From contig JAPKBR010000031.1 of assembly GCA_028823345.1 (NCBI GenBank), positions 1 through 39,583 of the forward strand: 39,583 nt of DNA, read 5' to 3'. Origin of the DNA: Planctomycetota bacterium (lineage in GTDB: Bacteria > Planctomycetota > UBA1135 > GCA-002686595). The position numbers and the translations under genes were made by a program. Below are positions 1-8,379 of the stretch, one piece after another. The notes below the pieces were generated by a model. The model was not told the DNA's origin. It searched no databases and saw only the letters and a program-made list of their open reading frames with translations. Numbering within the stretch: the stretch's first letter is position 1; each line of letters starts with the position of its first letter.

Positions 1-2
1 GT

Positions 3-1175
3 TTCATGGAGCGCATCTACTCGGAACAACCCCAGTCCTCCCCGGGCTGTTGGAACCGCATGGAGCACCGCCCCCTCGATGGCTTTGTCTTTGCGATCAC
101 GCCATTCAACTTCTCATCCATCGCGGCCAACTTGCCTTCGGCTCCGGCCATGTTGGGCAACACCACGATTTGGAAACCGGCCTCCACCTCGGTGCTTTCA
201 AACTACTATCTGTCCGAACTCATGATCGAAGCCGGAGTCCCCCCCGGAGTGATCAACTTCCTCCCCGGCCGCGGCGCCGCGGTAGGCGACCCCGTGATGG
301 CAGACCCGCGCTTGGCCGGAATCCACTTCACCGGATCCACAGGAGTTTTCCAAGGCATCTGGCGCTCCGTAGCCGAGAACCTGCCGAACTACGCCCAGTA
401 CCCGCGCCTCGTGGGCGAAACCGGCGGCAAGGATTTCGTGATGGCACTGCCCGACTCGGATCCCCGGTCCCTGGCTGTGGCTCTCGCCCGTGGCTCCTTC
501 GAATACCAAGGCCAAAAGTGCTCGGCCGCAAGCCGGGCCTATGTCCCCAAGTCGATCTGGCCCGAAGTGCTGGAGCAACTGGAAGCGATTACGGCCGAGA
601 TGGCCATGGGCGACCCCGAAGACTTCACCAACTTCCTTGGCGCCGTGATCGACGAAGGCAGCTACAAGAAACTGTCCACCGCGATCGATGGGGCACGCGC
701 CGATGCGAGCTGCAAAGTAGTTGTGGGCGGCGAATGCGACGCGAGCGAAGGCTGGTTCATCCGTCCGACGGTGATTGAAACCGCCGACCCTAAACATGAT
801 CTGATGCGCACCGAGTTGTTTGGCCCGGTACTGACGATCTTCCCCTATGAGGATGCACGGGTGGACGAGACCGTCCAATTGTGCGCGGACACCAGCGAGT
901 ACGCCCTGACGGGTGCGGTCTTCGGAACCAATCGCACCGCCCTCAGGAAGGCCATGGAGACCCTGCGCTTTGCCGCCGGTAACTTCTATGTGAACGACAA
1001 GCCCACGGGCGCAGTGGTCGGCCAGCAACCCTTTGGTGGGGCGCGGGCCTCCGGCACCAATGACAAGGCCGGATCGATTCTGAACTTGCTCCGGTGGGTC
1101 AGCCCGAGAACGATCAAAGAGACCTTTGTTCCGCCGACGGATTGGCGCTACCCGTTCCTGGGCAAGGACGACTAG
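3..1175 (+). CDS. pruA: L-glutamate-gamma-semialdehyde (1-pyrroline-5-carboxylate) dehydrogenase, 5'-truncated by window edge
   Basis: NAD-dependent oxidation of glutamate semialdehyde to glutamate, the second step of proline catabolism, in the cytoplasm. The frame is open from the left edge, so the N-terminal 100-150 residues or so lie outside. Counting from the first ATG at 6, the catalytic Cys is in GQKCSAA (residue 172) and the general-base Glu in GETGGK (residue 138). The stretches ITPFNFSSIA, FGPVLTIFPY, GAVVGQQPFGGARASGTNDK and the closing LLRWVSPRTIKET are hallmarks of the stand-alone group-2 (ALDH4-like) enzyme, which is about 540 residues long. No proline dehydrogenase domain or gene is visible. 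It ends tail to tail with the lectin-like gene, overlapping by 4 bp. I considered the box-pathway aldehyde dehydrogenase BoxD because box genes lie 30 kb away, but the signature residues are those of PruA. Confidence 0.93.
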   Translation, partial: FMERIYSEQPQSSPGCWNRMEHRPLDGFVFAITPFNFSSIAANLPSAPAMLGNTTIWKPASTSVLSNYYLSELMIEAGVPPGVINFLPGRGAAVGDPVMADPRLAGIHFTGSTGVFQGIWRSVAENLPNYAQYPRLVGETGGKDFVMALPDSDPRSLAVALARGSFEYQGQKCSAASRAYVPKSIWPEVLEQLEAITAEMAMGDPEDFTNFLGAVIDEGSYKKLSTAIDGARADASCKVVVGGECDASEGWFIRPTVIETADPKHDLMRTELFGPVLTIFPYEDARVDETVQLCADTSEYALTGAVFGTNRTALRKAMETLRFAAGNFYVNDKPTGAVVGQQPFGGARASGTNDKAGSILNLLRWVSPRTIKETFVPPTDWRYPFLGKDD

Positions 1176-2482
1176 AAGGTAACGGCAATCCCGTTGCTGA
1201 AGTTAGACGCGCCGCCAAGGTCTCTGAACCAAAGCTGGAACAGCCAAGTATCCCCGGACACAATCACCCCTGCCGGGGGATCCGGCAGGGCGGCGGAAAT
1301 GTCAAAGCCCGATCCCACAGAAGAGGTACCCGCGAGGTTCTGCAACACTCCCGCCGCGTCGAACCTGCCGAGAGAATTCAAAGCAGGACCCGCGTTTGAC
1401 GAGTACCGCCCGATCGGGGCCGCTAGGCACAACACGCCCTGACTGACCGCAATAGGGCTCGGGGATTCCGAAGCCGAGATCAGGAAGAAGCCAAACTGAT
1501 CGACGGGTCCGCCCTCGGCTTCCAGGTGAAACAACCCCGGTCCGCTGAGGTCGGAGTTTTCGAGGGTAACGGGCTGGCCGGACGAAGCATTGTTTGCCGG
1601 GTCGCAGAAGAGTCCAGGACCACCTACGAGACCGTCGAACTCCACGATGTACTCAGTGGGCGTGGTAGAGGTCCCGACCATGTCGTTCCAACCGCCGCCG
1701 TGCCACTCGGCAAAGTCTTCCCCCGCGGGGTTGTCGTTGGGTTCGCCTGCGGCCCAGAAGGTGAAGGTGAAGGGTTCTCCGGTGATCCACTCCCAGCCCC
1801 CGGCGGGCTCGGCGTAGGTGCTCGAAGTTGTGTTTTGGTAGAGACCAATCCAAGGACGGGTGAAGGCCAAGTTGGCCTGAATCCAATCGTGCTCCGCCTG
1901 ATCCACAATGGTCACCAGGTGACCGGTTAGGCCATTGAAGCTCATGGCCTCGGCCGCTGCCCGAGCGGTGGGCCAGTCGGCGCCATCACTCACCACAAGG
2001 TAAGAGTGGCCGTTGCCCGGGTTAACCACGGGTACCTGGGGAGTGAGGTCAAAGGTCCCGATTCCGCCGGCAGCACCGGGATAGGTTCCCACCCGAATTA
2101 GATACTCACTGCCAGCCACTGCGGCAAAAGTCAACGCGGATTGCAAGCCGCAGGAATCATCATTGCACGCCAGCATGATGTCGCTACAAGTGACCCCGTC
2201 ATAGACGGCGACCTTCGTGTCCACGGTGGTTTGACCGCAGAAGGAAAGCAGTGTGGGAGCAGTGACGGCCGCGGTCCAGCGGAACCACACATCCTGCTCC
2301 ACTTGGTCATTCCCAAAGGCGAGGCAGAGGGGATCTGCAGCTCCGTCCAGGGTGGCCACAGAGTTGTCGAAGGCGTGAGGACCGGGGCCAGTGATTGCGA
2401 GGGCCAAGAGGCAGTCGTCGCTGCCCTGGGCCAGAAGGGGTGTCACAAAAATGCTGGAGAGGCAGAGGAGGGTCAAGCGCAT
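1172..2482 (-). CDS. Secreted C-type-lectin-like protein with conserved C-terminal domain
   Basis: 436 residues from the ATG at 2482; an upstream in-frame start at 2530 would put extra residues ahead of the signal peptide. Residues 1-19 are a signal peptide ending PLLAQ. Residues 20-148 form a cysteine-containing beta domain (VAVYDGVTC, CNDDSCG, EYLIRVGTY) of a kind frequent in planctomycete exported proteins. Residues 156-283 look like a C-type lectin domain: GHSYLVV, W-TARAAAEAM, GHLVTI, WIGLYQN, WEWITGEP, GEPND, GGWNDM, EYIVEFDG. The EPN and WND motifs are the usual calcium and sugar ligands of the fold. Residues 291-436 form a separate domain (FCDPANN, GVLCLAAPIGRY) also present in the protein at the right window edge. 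It is probably a carbohydrate-binding exported or surface protein; the ligand is unknown. No clear Shine-Dalgarno sequence was seen. Confidence 0.8.
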   Translation of the reverse strand: MRLTLLCLSSIFVTPLLAQGSDDCLLALAITGPGPHAFDNSVATLDGAADPLCLAFGNDQVEQDVWFRWTAAVTAPTLLSFCGQTTVDTKVAVYDGVTCSDIMLACNDDSCGLQSALTFAAVAGSEYLIRVGTYPGAAGGIGTFDLTPQVPVVNPGNGHSYLVVSDGADWPTARAAAEAMSFNGLTGHLVTIVDQAEHDWIQANLAFTRPWIGLYQNTTSSTYAEPAGGWEWITGEPFTFTFWAAGEPNDNPAGEDFAEWHGGGWNDMVGTSTTPTEYIVEFDGLVGGPGLFCDPANNASSGQPVTLENSDLSGPGLFHLEAEGGPVDQFGFFLISASESPSPIAVSQGVLCLAAPIGRYSSNAGPALNSLGRFDAAGVLQNLAGTSSVGSGFDISAALPDPPAGVIVSGDTWLFQLWFRDLGGASNFSNGIAVTF

Positions 2483-2663
2483 GGGACGTTGGATGAGGAT
2501 CAAGGGATAGAACGGGCCGAGCCTAAGCATACCTCCCTTTCACGATCCTCGCCAAACGAGCCCACAGGAGCCATGGAGGGGGGCAAACGGGATTGACCCA
2601 TTCTTTGCGTGGCTCTCCTGGACCCGTGACCCCAAGGGGGAAGAGAGAATAGAATCTCCGCCC

Positions 2664-2669
2664 GAGGGG
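2664..2669 (+). promoter_or_regulatory. Ribosome binding site of olsB-like gene
   Basis: GAGGGG lies 7 nt before the ATG at 2677 and supports that start. The 194 bp between this gene and the divergent lectin-like gene (2483-2676) hold no other ORF I can support; they should contain both promoters, but I recognise no clear -35/-10 pair. Confidence 0.5.
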
Positions 2670-2676
2670 CCCCAAA

Positions 2677-3516
2677 ATGGTGCAATCCCATTCAGCAGCC
2701 TTGCAACACCCTAGTCCATCCACCCAAGCCCAGGCACTCGCCCACCCCAAGCGCATCCCCGACCTCGATGAGGTTTCGGGGCGTTATCGCTTGCGGTTTG
2801 CGCGCAGCACCCGGGACCTGGATGAGATCCAGCGCTTGCGCTTTGATGTGTTTCATTTGGAACTCGGTGAAGGTTTAGCGGCCAACCAGGCAAGCGGGCG
2901 TGACCGGGACCAGTTCGATGCACAGTGCCAGCATCTGATGGTCATGGATTTGGCCACGGAAGCTTGCGTGGGCACCTACCGCATGCAGATACCAGCCGCG
3001 GCCCGGGAGGGCCATGGGTTTTACTCCGCAGGGGAATTCCAGTTGGATGACCTTCCTGCGGAGTTCTTGGAACAGTCCATCGAACTGGGCCGTGCCTGCA
3101 TTGCCCAGGCCTATCGAGACCAACGGGTTTTGTTTTTACTGTGGCGAGGTCTTAGCGCGTATGCGGACCATGTGGGCTTGAAGGGGATGTTTGGTTGCAG
3201 TTCTCTCACCAGCCAAGACCCTGCAGAGGGGATACGCTTTCACCAGCTGATGATCGAAGAAGGGCATCTGCACCCGCAGCACTTTGCCAGGCCGCGCAGC
3301 GAATTCCTGTGCCATGCCTCCCCGGAGGACCTTGCCAAGCGCCCTAAGCCGGTCGTTCCAACCCTGTTCCAAATCTACTTGAGGTACGGAGCCAAGGTCA
3401 TCGGCGGCCCCGCATTGGACCGGGAATTCGGCACCATCGACAGTCTGATCCATTTGCACATCAACGAGGAACAGCACGGCAAATTCAGCTCTCCCAAGGG
3501 AGGTAGCAGCGCATGA
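2677..3516 (+). CDS. olsB: OlsB-like ornithine N-acyltransferase (GNAT/hemolysin family)
   Basis: 279 residues. In the OlsB family this enzyme transfers a 3-hydroxyacyl group from acyl carrier protein to the alpha-amino group of ornithine, giving lyso-ornithine lipid. Seen here: the acyltransferase core RYRLRFARSTRDLDEIQRLRFDVFHLELGE-style N-terminus (residues about 35-65, quoted in parts), D-QFDAQCQHLMV, VGTYRMQ, ELGRACI and LLWRGLSAY, then the region around IGGPALDREFGTIDSL. These match autoinducer-synthase/OlsB-type GNAT proteins. The next gene starts inside its stop codon (ATGA at 3513-3516) and encodes a PlsC-type acyltransferase, the usual olsBA arrangement, which strengthens the call. 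Some homologues act on other amino acids such as glycine or glutamine, so the head group is inferred. Confidence 0.8.
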   Translation: MVQSHSAALQHPSPSTQAQALAHPKRIPDLDEVSGRYRLRFARSTRDLDEIQRLRFDVFHLELGEGLAANQASGRDRDQFDAQCQHLMVMDLATEACVGTYRMQIPAAAREGHGFYSAGEFQLDDLPAEFLEQSIELGRACIAQAYRDQRVLFLLWRGLSAYADHVGLKGMFGCSSLTSQDPAEGIRFHQLMIEEGHLHPQHFARPRSEFLCHASPEDLAKRPKPVVPTLFQIYLRYGAKVIGGPALDREFGTIDSLIHLHINEEQHGKFSSPKGGSSA

Positions 3517-4277
3517 GGTACCTCCGAGCGATCTTGCGCATCTGTGCGCTCCTCTGCCTGACCCTCGCCACTTACCCCTTCCTCCTGTCGGCCCTGCTCC
3601 TCGATCGGGTTTGGCCCTCAGCAGCCATCGGCCTGCGTCGCCGGGTGACACGCCTTTGGGCCCTTGGTTGCCTGTTCGCACTGGGGGTGCGCCTTGAGGT
3701 GCTGGGTACCCCCCCGACTCCCCCATTCTTTGCGGCGGGAAACCACCTTTCCTACCTCGATATCCTGGTGTTGCACGCCTCCATGCGGGGGCGTTTTCTT
3801 TCCAAGGCCGAGATTGGACAAATACCCTTTGCGGGACACATTGCGCGTCTTGCAGGAACTCTTTTTGTCAAGCGCGAGCGTAAACGCGAACTTGGCCAAG
3901 TGCGCGATGATTTGGGAAAGGCCATTCGAGGTGGCGAAGGGGTGATCGTATTCCCCGAGGGCACAAGCACTCGCGGTGAAACCGTTTTGCCTTTCCGCGC
4001 CAGCCTCTTTCAAGTGGCGGTGGACCTGGACCTGCCCGTCGCACCCTTTGCTTTGCACTATGCAGTTGCCCCGAGCGAACCCCCGGCCCAACTCTCCGTG
4101 TGCTGGTGGGGAGACATGGAGATACTGCCCCATTTCCTCGGATTCATCATGCTGCCCCGTATCGAAGCCCGCGTGACCTACATTGGACAGGAGGTGCAGG
4201 CCACAGACCGCAAGAGCCTCGCCCACGAGACCTGGACCCAGGTGCAAAAACACTTTCAGCCCTCCTGTGTGAATTAA
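3513..4277 (+). CDS. olsA: OlsA-like lyso-ornithine lipid O-acyltransferase (PlsC family)
   Basis: 254 residues. It should add the second acyl chain to the hydroxyl of the lyso-lipid made by the preceding enzyme, at the cytoplasmic face of the inner membrane. An N-terminal hydrophobic anchor (about residues 8-30) precedes the PlsC domain. The catalytic HX4D motif is NHLSYLD (His78, Asp83), and the acceptor-binding motif is FPEGTSTRG (147-155). RFLSKAEI and GTLFVKRERK are the other two conserved blocks. Length is typical of OlsA/PlsC (240-290). Translation is coupled to olsB by a 4-bp ATGA overlap. A general 1-acylglycerol-3-phosphate acyltransferase is the alternative; the coupling to an OlsB-like gene favours OlsA. 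Confidence 0.8.
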   Translation: MRYLRAILRICALLCLTLATYPFLLSALLLDRVWPSAAIGLRRRVTRLWALGCLFALGVRLEVLGTPPTPPFFAAGNHLSYLDILVLHASMRGRFLSKAEIGQIPFAGHIARLAGTLFVKRERKRELGQVRDDLGKAIRGGEGVIVFPEGTSTRGETVLPFRASLFQVAVDLDLPVAPFALHYAVAPSEPPAQLSVCWWGDMEILPHFLGFIMLPRIEARVTYIGQEVQATDRKSLAHETWTQVQKHFQPSCVN

Positions 4278-4292
4278 CCTAGCGAGGCCTGC

Positions 4293-4297
4293 GGGAG
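4293..4297 (+). promoter_or_regulatory. Ribosome binding site deciding a TTG start
   Basis: GGGAG sits 7 nt before the TTG at 4305. The nearby in-frame ATG at 4317 has only a GGAG one or two bases away (4311-4314), too close to work well, so TTG is preferred. The difference is four residues. Confidence 0.4.
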
Positions 4298-4304
4298 TTG
4301 CATT

Positions 4305-6941
4305 TTGCCCGGAGAAATGCCGACCCATGAGCCTTCTCCCGCCACGCCCCCCACTGTGAGTTCTCCAACCCAAGCTCCGCCCAAAAAGTTCTGGGCCCGC
4401 CTGCCCTTGTGGCGCATCTACCTGGGAATCCTGCTGGTCTCCCACTTGGTATGGGTCCTGGGTGAGGACCGGGTTCCAGCCCCGGAAGGGTGGCAACAGA
4501 GCGAGGTCTTGGCCCTAGGGGAAGGCAGGCAAACCCTGGCCTGGACCATGAGTGGCTCCCAAGAGTCCAACGCCCCCACCCTGTTGCTACTGCACGGAAG
4601 CCCCGGCCGGGGCACGAACTTTGCACAGCTGACCGCGGCCCTGCCCAAGCACCTACGGGTCTTGACCGTCGACCTCCCTGGCTTTGGCGCCAGCAAGCCC
4701 CTCGGCCCCGACCTGTCCGCCAAGGGCGCGGCCAGCCAGATCACGGGCCTGCTCGATTCCCTTGAAGTGGAAAAGGTGCACGCGGTGGGCTGGAGCATGG
4801 GCGGTGCGGTGGCCTTGGAGTTGATCGACCTGCACCCCGCCCGAGTGCAGTCCCTCTACATGCTGGCCTCCCTAGGCGTGATCGAATTCGAACTGCTCGG
4901 TTCACACGCCTTGAACCATGGACTGCACCTGCTCTTGCTCAACGCCTGTCAAGGCGCACGCTGGGCACTGCCCCACTTTGGTGGGTGGAATGGGATGGCA
5001 CCCCTGGTGGCTTTTGGTCGCAACTTTGCGGAAACCGACCAGCGCCGCCTGCGAGACATCCTGGTCCGCTTGGAGCTTCCCGTGCGCATCGTCCATGGTC
5101 GGAACGATCCCCTCATTCCCGTGGCCGCCGCACAGGAGCACCAACGCATCGTGCCCCAAGCGGAACTCAAAATCCTCGAGGACCAAAGCCACTTTTTGCC
5201 GTTCACTTGGACCGAGGAATTGGCCCAAGACCTTGATGCATGGGTCACCCAGGTGGACCAGGGCCTGGGAGTTATGCGCGAGGAAGCCAAGACCGAGCGC
5301 ATAGAGCAAGCCCAGATCCCCTTTGACCCCGGGGACATTCCGCCCCTCAGGGGGCCGGCCCTCCTGCTGTTTGGAACTCTCTTGGCCCTCGCCACCCTGG
5401 CCTCAGAAGACCTTGCGTGCATCGCCGCAGGATTTTTGGTGGCAGATGGACGCATGGAGTGGCTCGCCGCCAGCCTCGCCTGCTTCATCGGCATCTACAT
5501 CGGCGACATGCTGCTCTTCATGAGCGGCCGCCTCTTGGGACGCTCGGCCATTCGAGTCGCCCCCTTCAAATGGCTGATCACCGAAGATGCCATGACCCGC
5601 GCGAGCCATTGGTTGGACAAACGGGGTGCCAAGGTGATTCTCACCAGCCGTTTCCTGCCCGGACTGCGCTTGCCGATTTACTTCACTGCTGGGGTCCTGC
5701 GCACGAGCACAAAGGAGTTCGCCTTTTGGTTTGCAGTGGCAGGCGTGCTGTGGACTCCGATCCTCGTGGGGGCCACGGCTTTGGTGGCGCAGTACTTCGG
5801 AGTGCGCCTAGACCAGGTCGATGGAACGGATGTGGTGCTCTTTGCTGCCTATGCCCTAGCCTCGGTGTTCGTGCTGCACAACATCCTGCGGCTCTTCACT
5901 TGGCGCGGGCGACGCATCTTGCTGGGTCGCTGGCGACGATGGACCCGCCACGAGTTCTGGCATCCCTTTGTTTACTACGCACCGGTCATCGTCGACGTGT
6001 TGCTCATGACGATTCGTCACCGTGGACTGGTGATGACAGCGGCCAATCCCGCCATGCCCATGGGTGGCTTGATTGGGGAAAGCAAGTCGGCCATCTTGGA
6101 GGGCTTGGGGTCAGGAACTGAAATCCCCCATTGGGTTTTCTTGGAACCGAATGGAGACCAAGTACCCAAGGCCTTGGCCTTCGTTGCCGCTGAGAATTTA
6201 ACCCTTCCCCTAGTGCTCAAGCCGGACGCGGGTCAGCGGGGATCAGGGGTTCAGGTGTTGCACACCGAAGCCGAGCTGCAAACAGCCCTCGATACCATGG
6301 ACGTCCCGTCGATCCTGATGGAATACGCCCCTGGCCAGGAATTCGGCGTGTTCTGGGTCCATCCCCCAGGGGCCAGTGAAGGAAAGATCGTGGGCGTGAC
6401 CATCAAGGAAATGCCACGGGTCACGGGTGACGGAGAGCGCACCCTAGAACAGTTGATTCTTACGGATCCTCGCGCCGTCGCCTTGCATCGGATTTATGCA
6501 GAGGAAAACTTCGGTCGCATGGACGAGGTGCCGGCCGCGGAAATCCACATCCCCCTGGTGGAGGTGGGCACCCATTCGCGCGGGGCCATTTTCTTGGATG
6601 GCCAACACCTCATTACCTCCGAACTTCAGGCAGCAGTGGCGCAACTCGCGGGCCGCTACCCGGGGTTCCACCTGGGACGCTTTGACTTCAAGGCTCCCTC
6701 CCAAGAACACCTCATGCGCGGAAAAGACCTGCGGGTGATCGAGCTCAACGGGGTGACCTCCGAGCAAACCGAAATGTGGGATCCCAAACACAGCCTTTGG
6801 ACCACCTACCGCATGCAACATGCCCAGTGGGCGCGAGCGTTCCAAATCGGTGACCAGTGCGCCAAGCAGGGGGCCAAGGTCAGCAGTGTTGGCCAAGTCC
6901 TCGCCGAAGTTTGGCGTTTCCGACGGTCTCGACGGAACTAG
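4305..6941 (+). CDS. Three-domain fusion: alpha/beta hydrolase - DedA/VTT membrane protein - ATP-grasp ligase
   Basis: 878 residues from a TTG start, 27 bp after olsA. A membrane anchor (about 37-52) is followed by an alpha/beta hydrolase (90-315) with nucleophile Ser164 in GWSMGG, Asp268 in GRNDP and His296 in DQSHF, so the triad is intact. Residues 345-500 are a DedA/VTT domain (SEDLACIAAG, GIYIGDML, SRFLPGLRLPIYFTAG), the family that moves lipids across membranes. A further hydrophobic stretch (about 510-530) leads to an ATP-grasp domain (555-850) starting with YYAPVIVDVLL and AANPAMPMGGLIGESKS, with nucleotide-binding LVLKPDAGQRGSG, LMEYAPGQEF, a DGERTLEQLI block and a metal-binding RVIELNG. 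ATP-grasp enzymes form amide bonds through acyl-phosphates. In an ols cluster the simplest inference is that an amino acid or other acid is joined to the aminolipid head group, which is then translocated. Substrates are not known. Each domain is recognisable; the combination is unfamiliar to me. Confidence 0.85.
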   Translation: MPGEMPTHEPSPATPPTVSSPTQAPPKKFWARLPLWRIYLGILLVSHLVWVLGEDRVPAPEGWQQSEVLALGEGRQTLAWTMSGSQESNAPTLLLLHGSPGRGTNFAQLTAALPKHLRVLTVDLPGFGASKPLGPDLSAKGAASQITGLLDSLEVEKVHAVGWSMGGAVALELIDLHPARVQSLYMLASLGVIEFELLGSHALNHGLHLLLLNACQGARWALPHFGGWNGMAPLVAFGRNFAETDQRRLRDILVRLELPVRIVHGRNDPLIPVAAAQEHQRIVPQAELKILEDQSHFLPFTWTEELAQDLDAWVTQVDQGLGVMREEAKTERIEQAQIPFDPGDIPPLRGPALLLFGTLLALATLASEDLACIAAGFLVADGRMEWLAASLACFIGIYIGDMLLFMSGRLLGRSAIRVAPFKWLITEDAMTRASHWLDKRGAKVILTSRFLPGLRLPIYFTAGVLRTSTKEFAFWFAVAGVLWTPILVGATALVAQYFGVRLDQVDGTDVVLFAAYALASVFVLHNILRLFTWRGRRILLGRWRRWTRHEFWHPFVYYAPVIVDVLLMTIRHRGLVMTAANPAMPMGGLIGESKSAILEGLGSGTEIPHWVFLEPNGDQVPKALAFVAAENLTLPLVLKPDAGQRGSGVQVLHTEAELQTALDTMDVPSILMEYAPGQEFGVFWVHPPGASEGKIVGVTIKEMPRVTGDGERTLEQLILTDPRAVALHRIYAEENFGRMDEVPAAEIHIPLVEVGTHSRGAIFLDGQHLITSELQAAVAQLAGRYPGFHLGRFDFKAPSQEHLMRGKDLRVIELNGVTSEQTEMWDPKHSLWTTYRMQHAQWARAFQIGDQCAKQGAKVSSVGQVLAEVWRFRRSRRN

Positions 6942-7045
6942 CTCCCCTCCCGCGTGGAATGGGCACCCCCTGGGAGCACCTTTGGAATCCTAGGCCACTT
7001 CGTATGACCTTTGGAGCAACCCTCTAGAGTAGATTCTAAGGTGGT

Positions 7046-7981
7046 ATGTCTCCTCGCCATACCCGTGAGCCCATGAGAAAAACCTACCTCCGCCTGCTAA
7101 CGATCCTGGCCCTGGCCGCAATCGTGCTCCTTGGCATTCGCTCCCAAGCGGGATTCAATGGGGAGCAATTGGCCCAGCTCGACCTCGACTGGGCCACGCT
7201 GGAGGTATGGGCGCAAGAGACTCGACCCAACACTTTCGGAGCCCCAGGCCAAGGGCCTGACTTGGCTCAAGCGGTCGAGGACTGGCACACAGCCACTAAG
7301 GCCCAGCAGGACGCAGAATCCCATTGGCAACGCTGCCTCAATATTCTGGAACAAGATTCGTACCACCTCGAATCCAATCCGAACCAGGACTGCTTGGGTT
7401 TCCTCAAGCTGGGAGAGGCCCTATTGAACGAAGGCCAAGCCAGCCCGCAACGGGTGGCCCGCACCCTCCTGTTCGCCCGACACTTGCAACAGGAAGGACA
7501 CCTGCTGCACTTCATGGTGGGCATGAAATTGGCCCGCCAAGCCCTAGACGCCTGCGACCTGGACCCAACCCTCATCCCCCTCCAACTGCAGGCCCCGCCC
7601 CCCAAGAACGGCGAACTGTTTGCCGCCATATGCAGGGACCATGTACGACTTGAAGCCCATTTCAAGCAAGTCGGCGGTGCAGACCAAACCGATTCCATTT
7701 CCACCAACGGTTCCGCAGAAGAACAACTGCACAACCTCATGCGGACCGCCTATGTTCGCAACGCAAAACTCTACCACTCCCTACGCGACGAACCCCAACG
7801 CTTCGGCGAAGTGCTCCTACCAGAAAAACCAAGCCAACTAGACCTCTTCATCACCTGGCTGCTCCAACTCGAAGAGGGCCGGGTCCGAACCATCGAGTCC
7901 CTTCTCACCGTCCGAATGGACGACAACGGAAAATCCTGGGCACAACTGGTAAGCGACTGGGAACGGGTGCTCGGCACCTGA
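7046..7981 (+). CDS. Unknown protein with N-terminal signal anchor
   Basis: 311 residues, not recognised. AAGGTGG (7038-7044) precedes the ATG at 7046; a second ATG at 7073 would start directly at the hydrophobic segment MRKTYLRLLTILALAAIVLL. Either way one N-terminal signal or anchor segment is followed by a soluble, helix-rich domain with scattered Trp and Gln and few Cys, probably in the periplasm. It ends 41 bp before the next small gene and may be co-transcribed with it. The 104 bp upstream (6942-7045) contain no gene. It has no link in sequence to the lipid cluster upstream, although the orientation is the same. Confidence 0.65.
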   Translation: MSPRHTREPMRKTYLRLLTILALAAIVLLGIRSQAGFNGEQLAQLDLDWATLEVWAQETRPNTFGAPGQGPDLAQAVEDWHTATKAQQDAESHWQRCLNILEQDSYHLESNPNQDCLGFLKLGEALLNEGQASPQRVARTLLFARHLQQEGHLLHFMVGMKLARQALDACDLDPTLIPLQLQAPPPKNGELFAAICRDHVRLEAHFKQVGGADQTDSISTNGSAEEQLHNLMRTAYVRNAKLYHSLRDEPQRFGEVLLPEKPSQLDLFITWLLQLEEGRVRTIESLLTVRMDDNGKSWAQLVSDWERVLGT

Positions 7982-8022
7982 ACAGAGGGTGTCACCAACC
8001 AATCCGTCACGCCTCACTGATC

Positions 8023-8331
8023 ATGAATATAAAAAAAGCACTCATCGTCATCATTCTTTCCGCCGTAGCTCTAATGGCTGTGGCCAAGGTCACCTCCCCC
8101 AGCGGTCTAGATCAACTAGAACATCACCTGGCCGTACAGGGGTGGAAGAAAGGTCAGCTGACCCTTTTGAATGCGGGCGACTCAAGCGGCATGTTCTCTC
8201 AGAACGCCTATGGAAGGTATGCATCGTCCGATCCCGTGCGCCCCGGTGAAGTAACCATCAAAATCCATCGGTCCACCCCTCTCCAAGGATGGAGCATCGT
8301 CAATTACGCCCACCTTCCAATCAGCGAATGA
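8023..8331 (+). CDS. Small unknown secreted protein
   Basis: 102 residues beginning MNIKKALIVIILSAVALMAV, a clear signal peptide or single membrane anchor, followed by about 80 soluble residues with no motif I recognise. No Shine-Dalgarno sequence precedes the ATG. A competing overlapping frame starting at 7989 has no such features and was rejected. The gene lies in a visibly more AT-rich stretch (about 7980-8700) than the rest of the window. Confidence 0.55.
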   Translation: MNIKKALIVIILSAVALMAVAKVTSPSGLDQLEHHLAVQGWKKGQLTLLNAGDSSGMFSQNAYGRYASSDPVRPGEVTIKIHRSTPLQGWSIVNYAHLPISE

Positions 8332-8379
8332 GCAAGGCTCGCTTCCCTTGGGCACCCACAGATCCGTAGGCTGGCAAGC

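Noticed and set aside
198..1028. Long minus-strand open frame inside pruA
   Set aside because: Shadow of a GC-rich gene; translation has no domain or signal.
3..1175. Reading this gene as boxD, the box-pathway aldehyde dehydrogenase
   Set aside because: The residues around both active-site motifs and the C-terminal block are those of the glutamate-semialdehyde dehydrogenase family, and it lies 30 kb from the box genes.
3618..4496. Minus-strand frame opposite olsA
   Set aside because: Antisense shadow; olsA has intact PlsC motifs.
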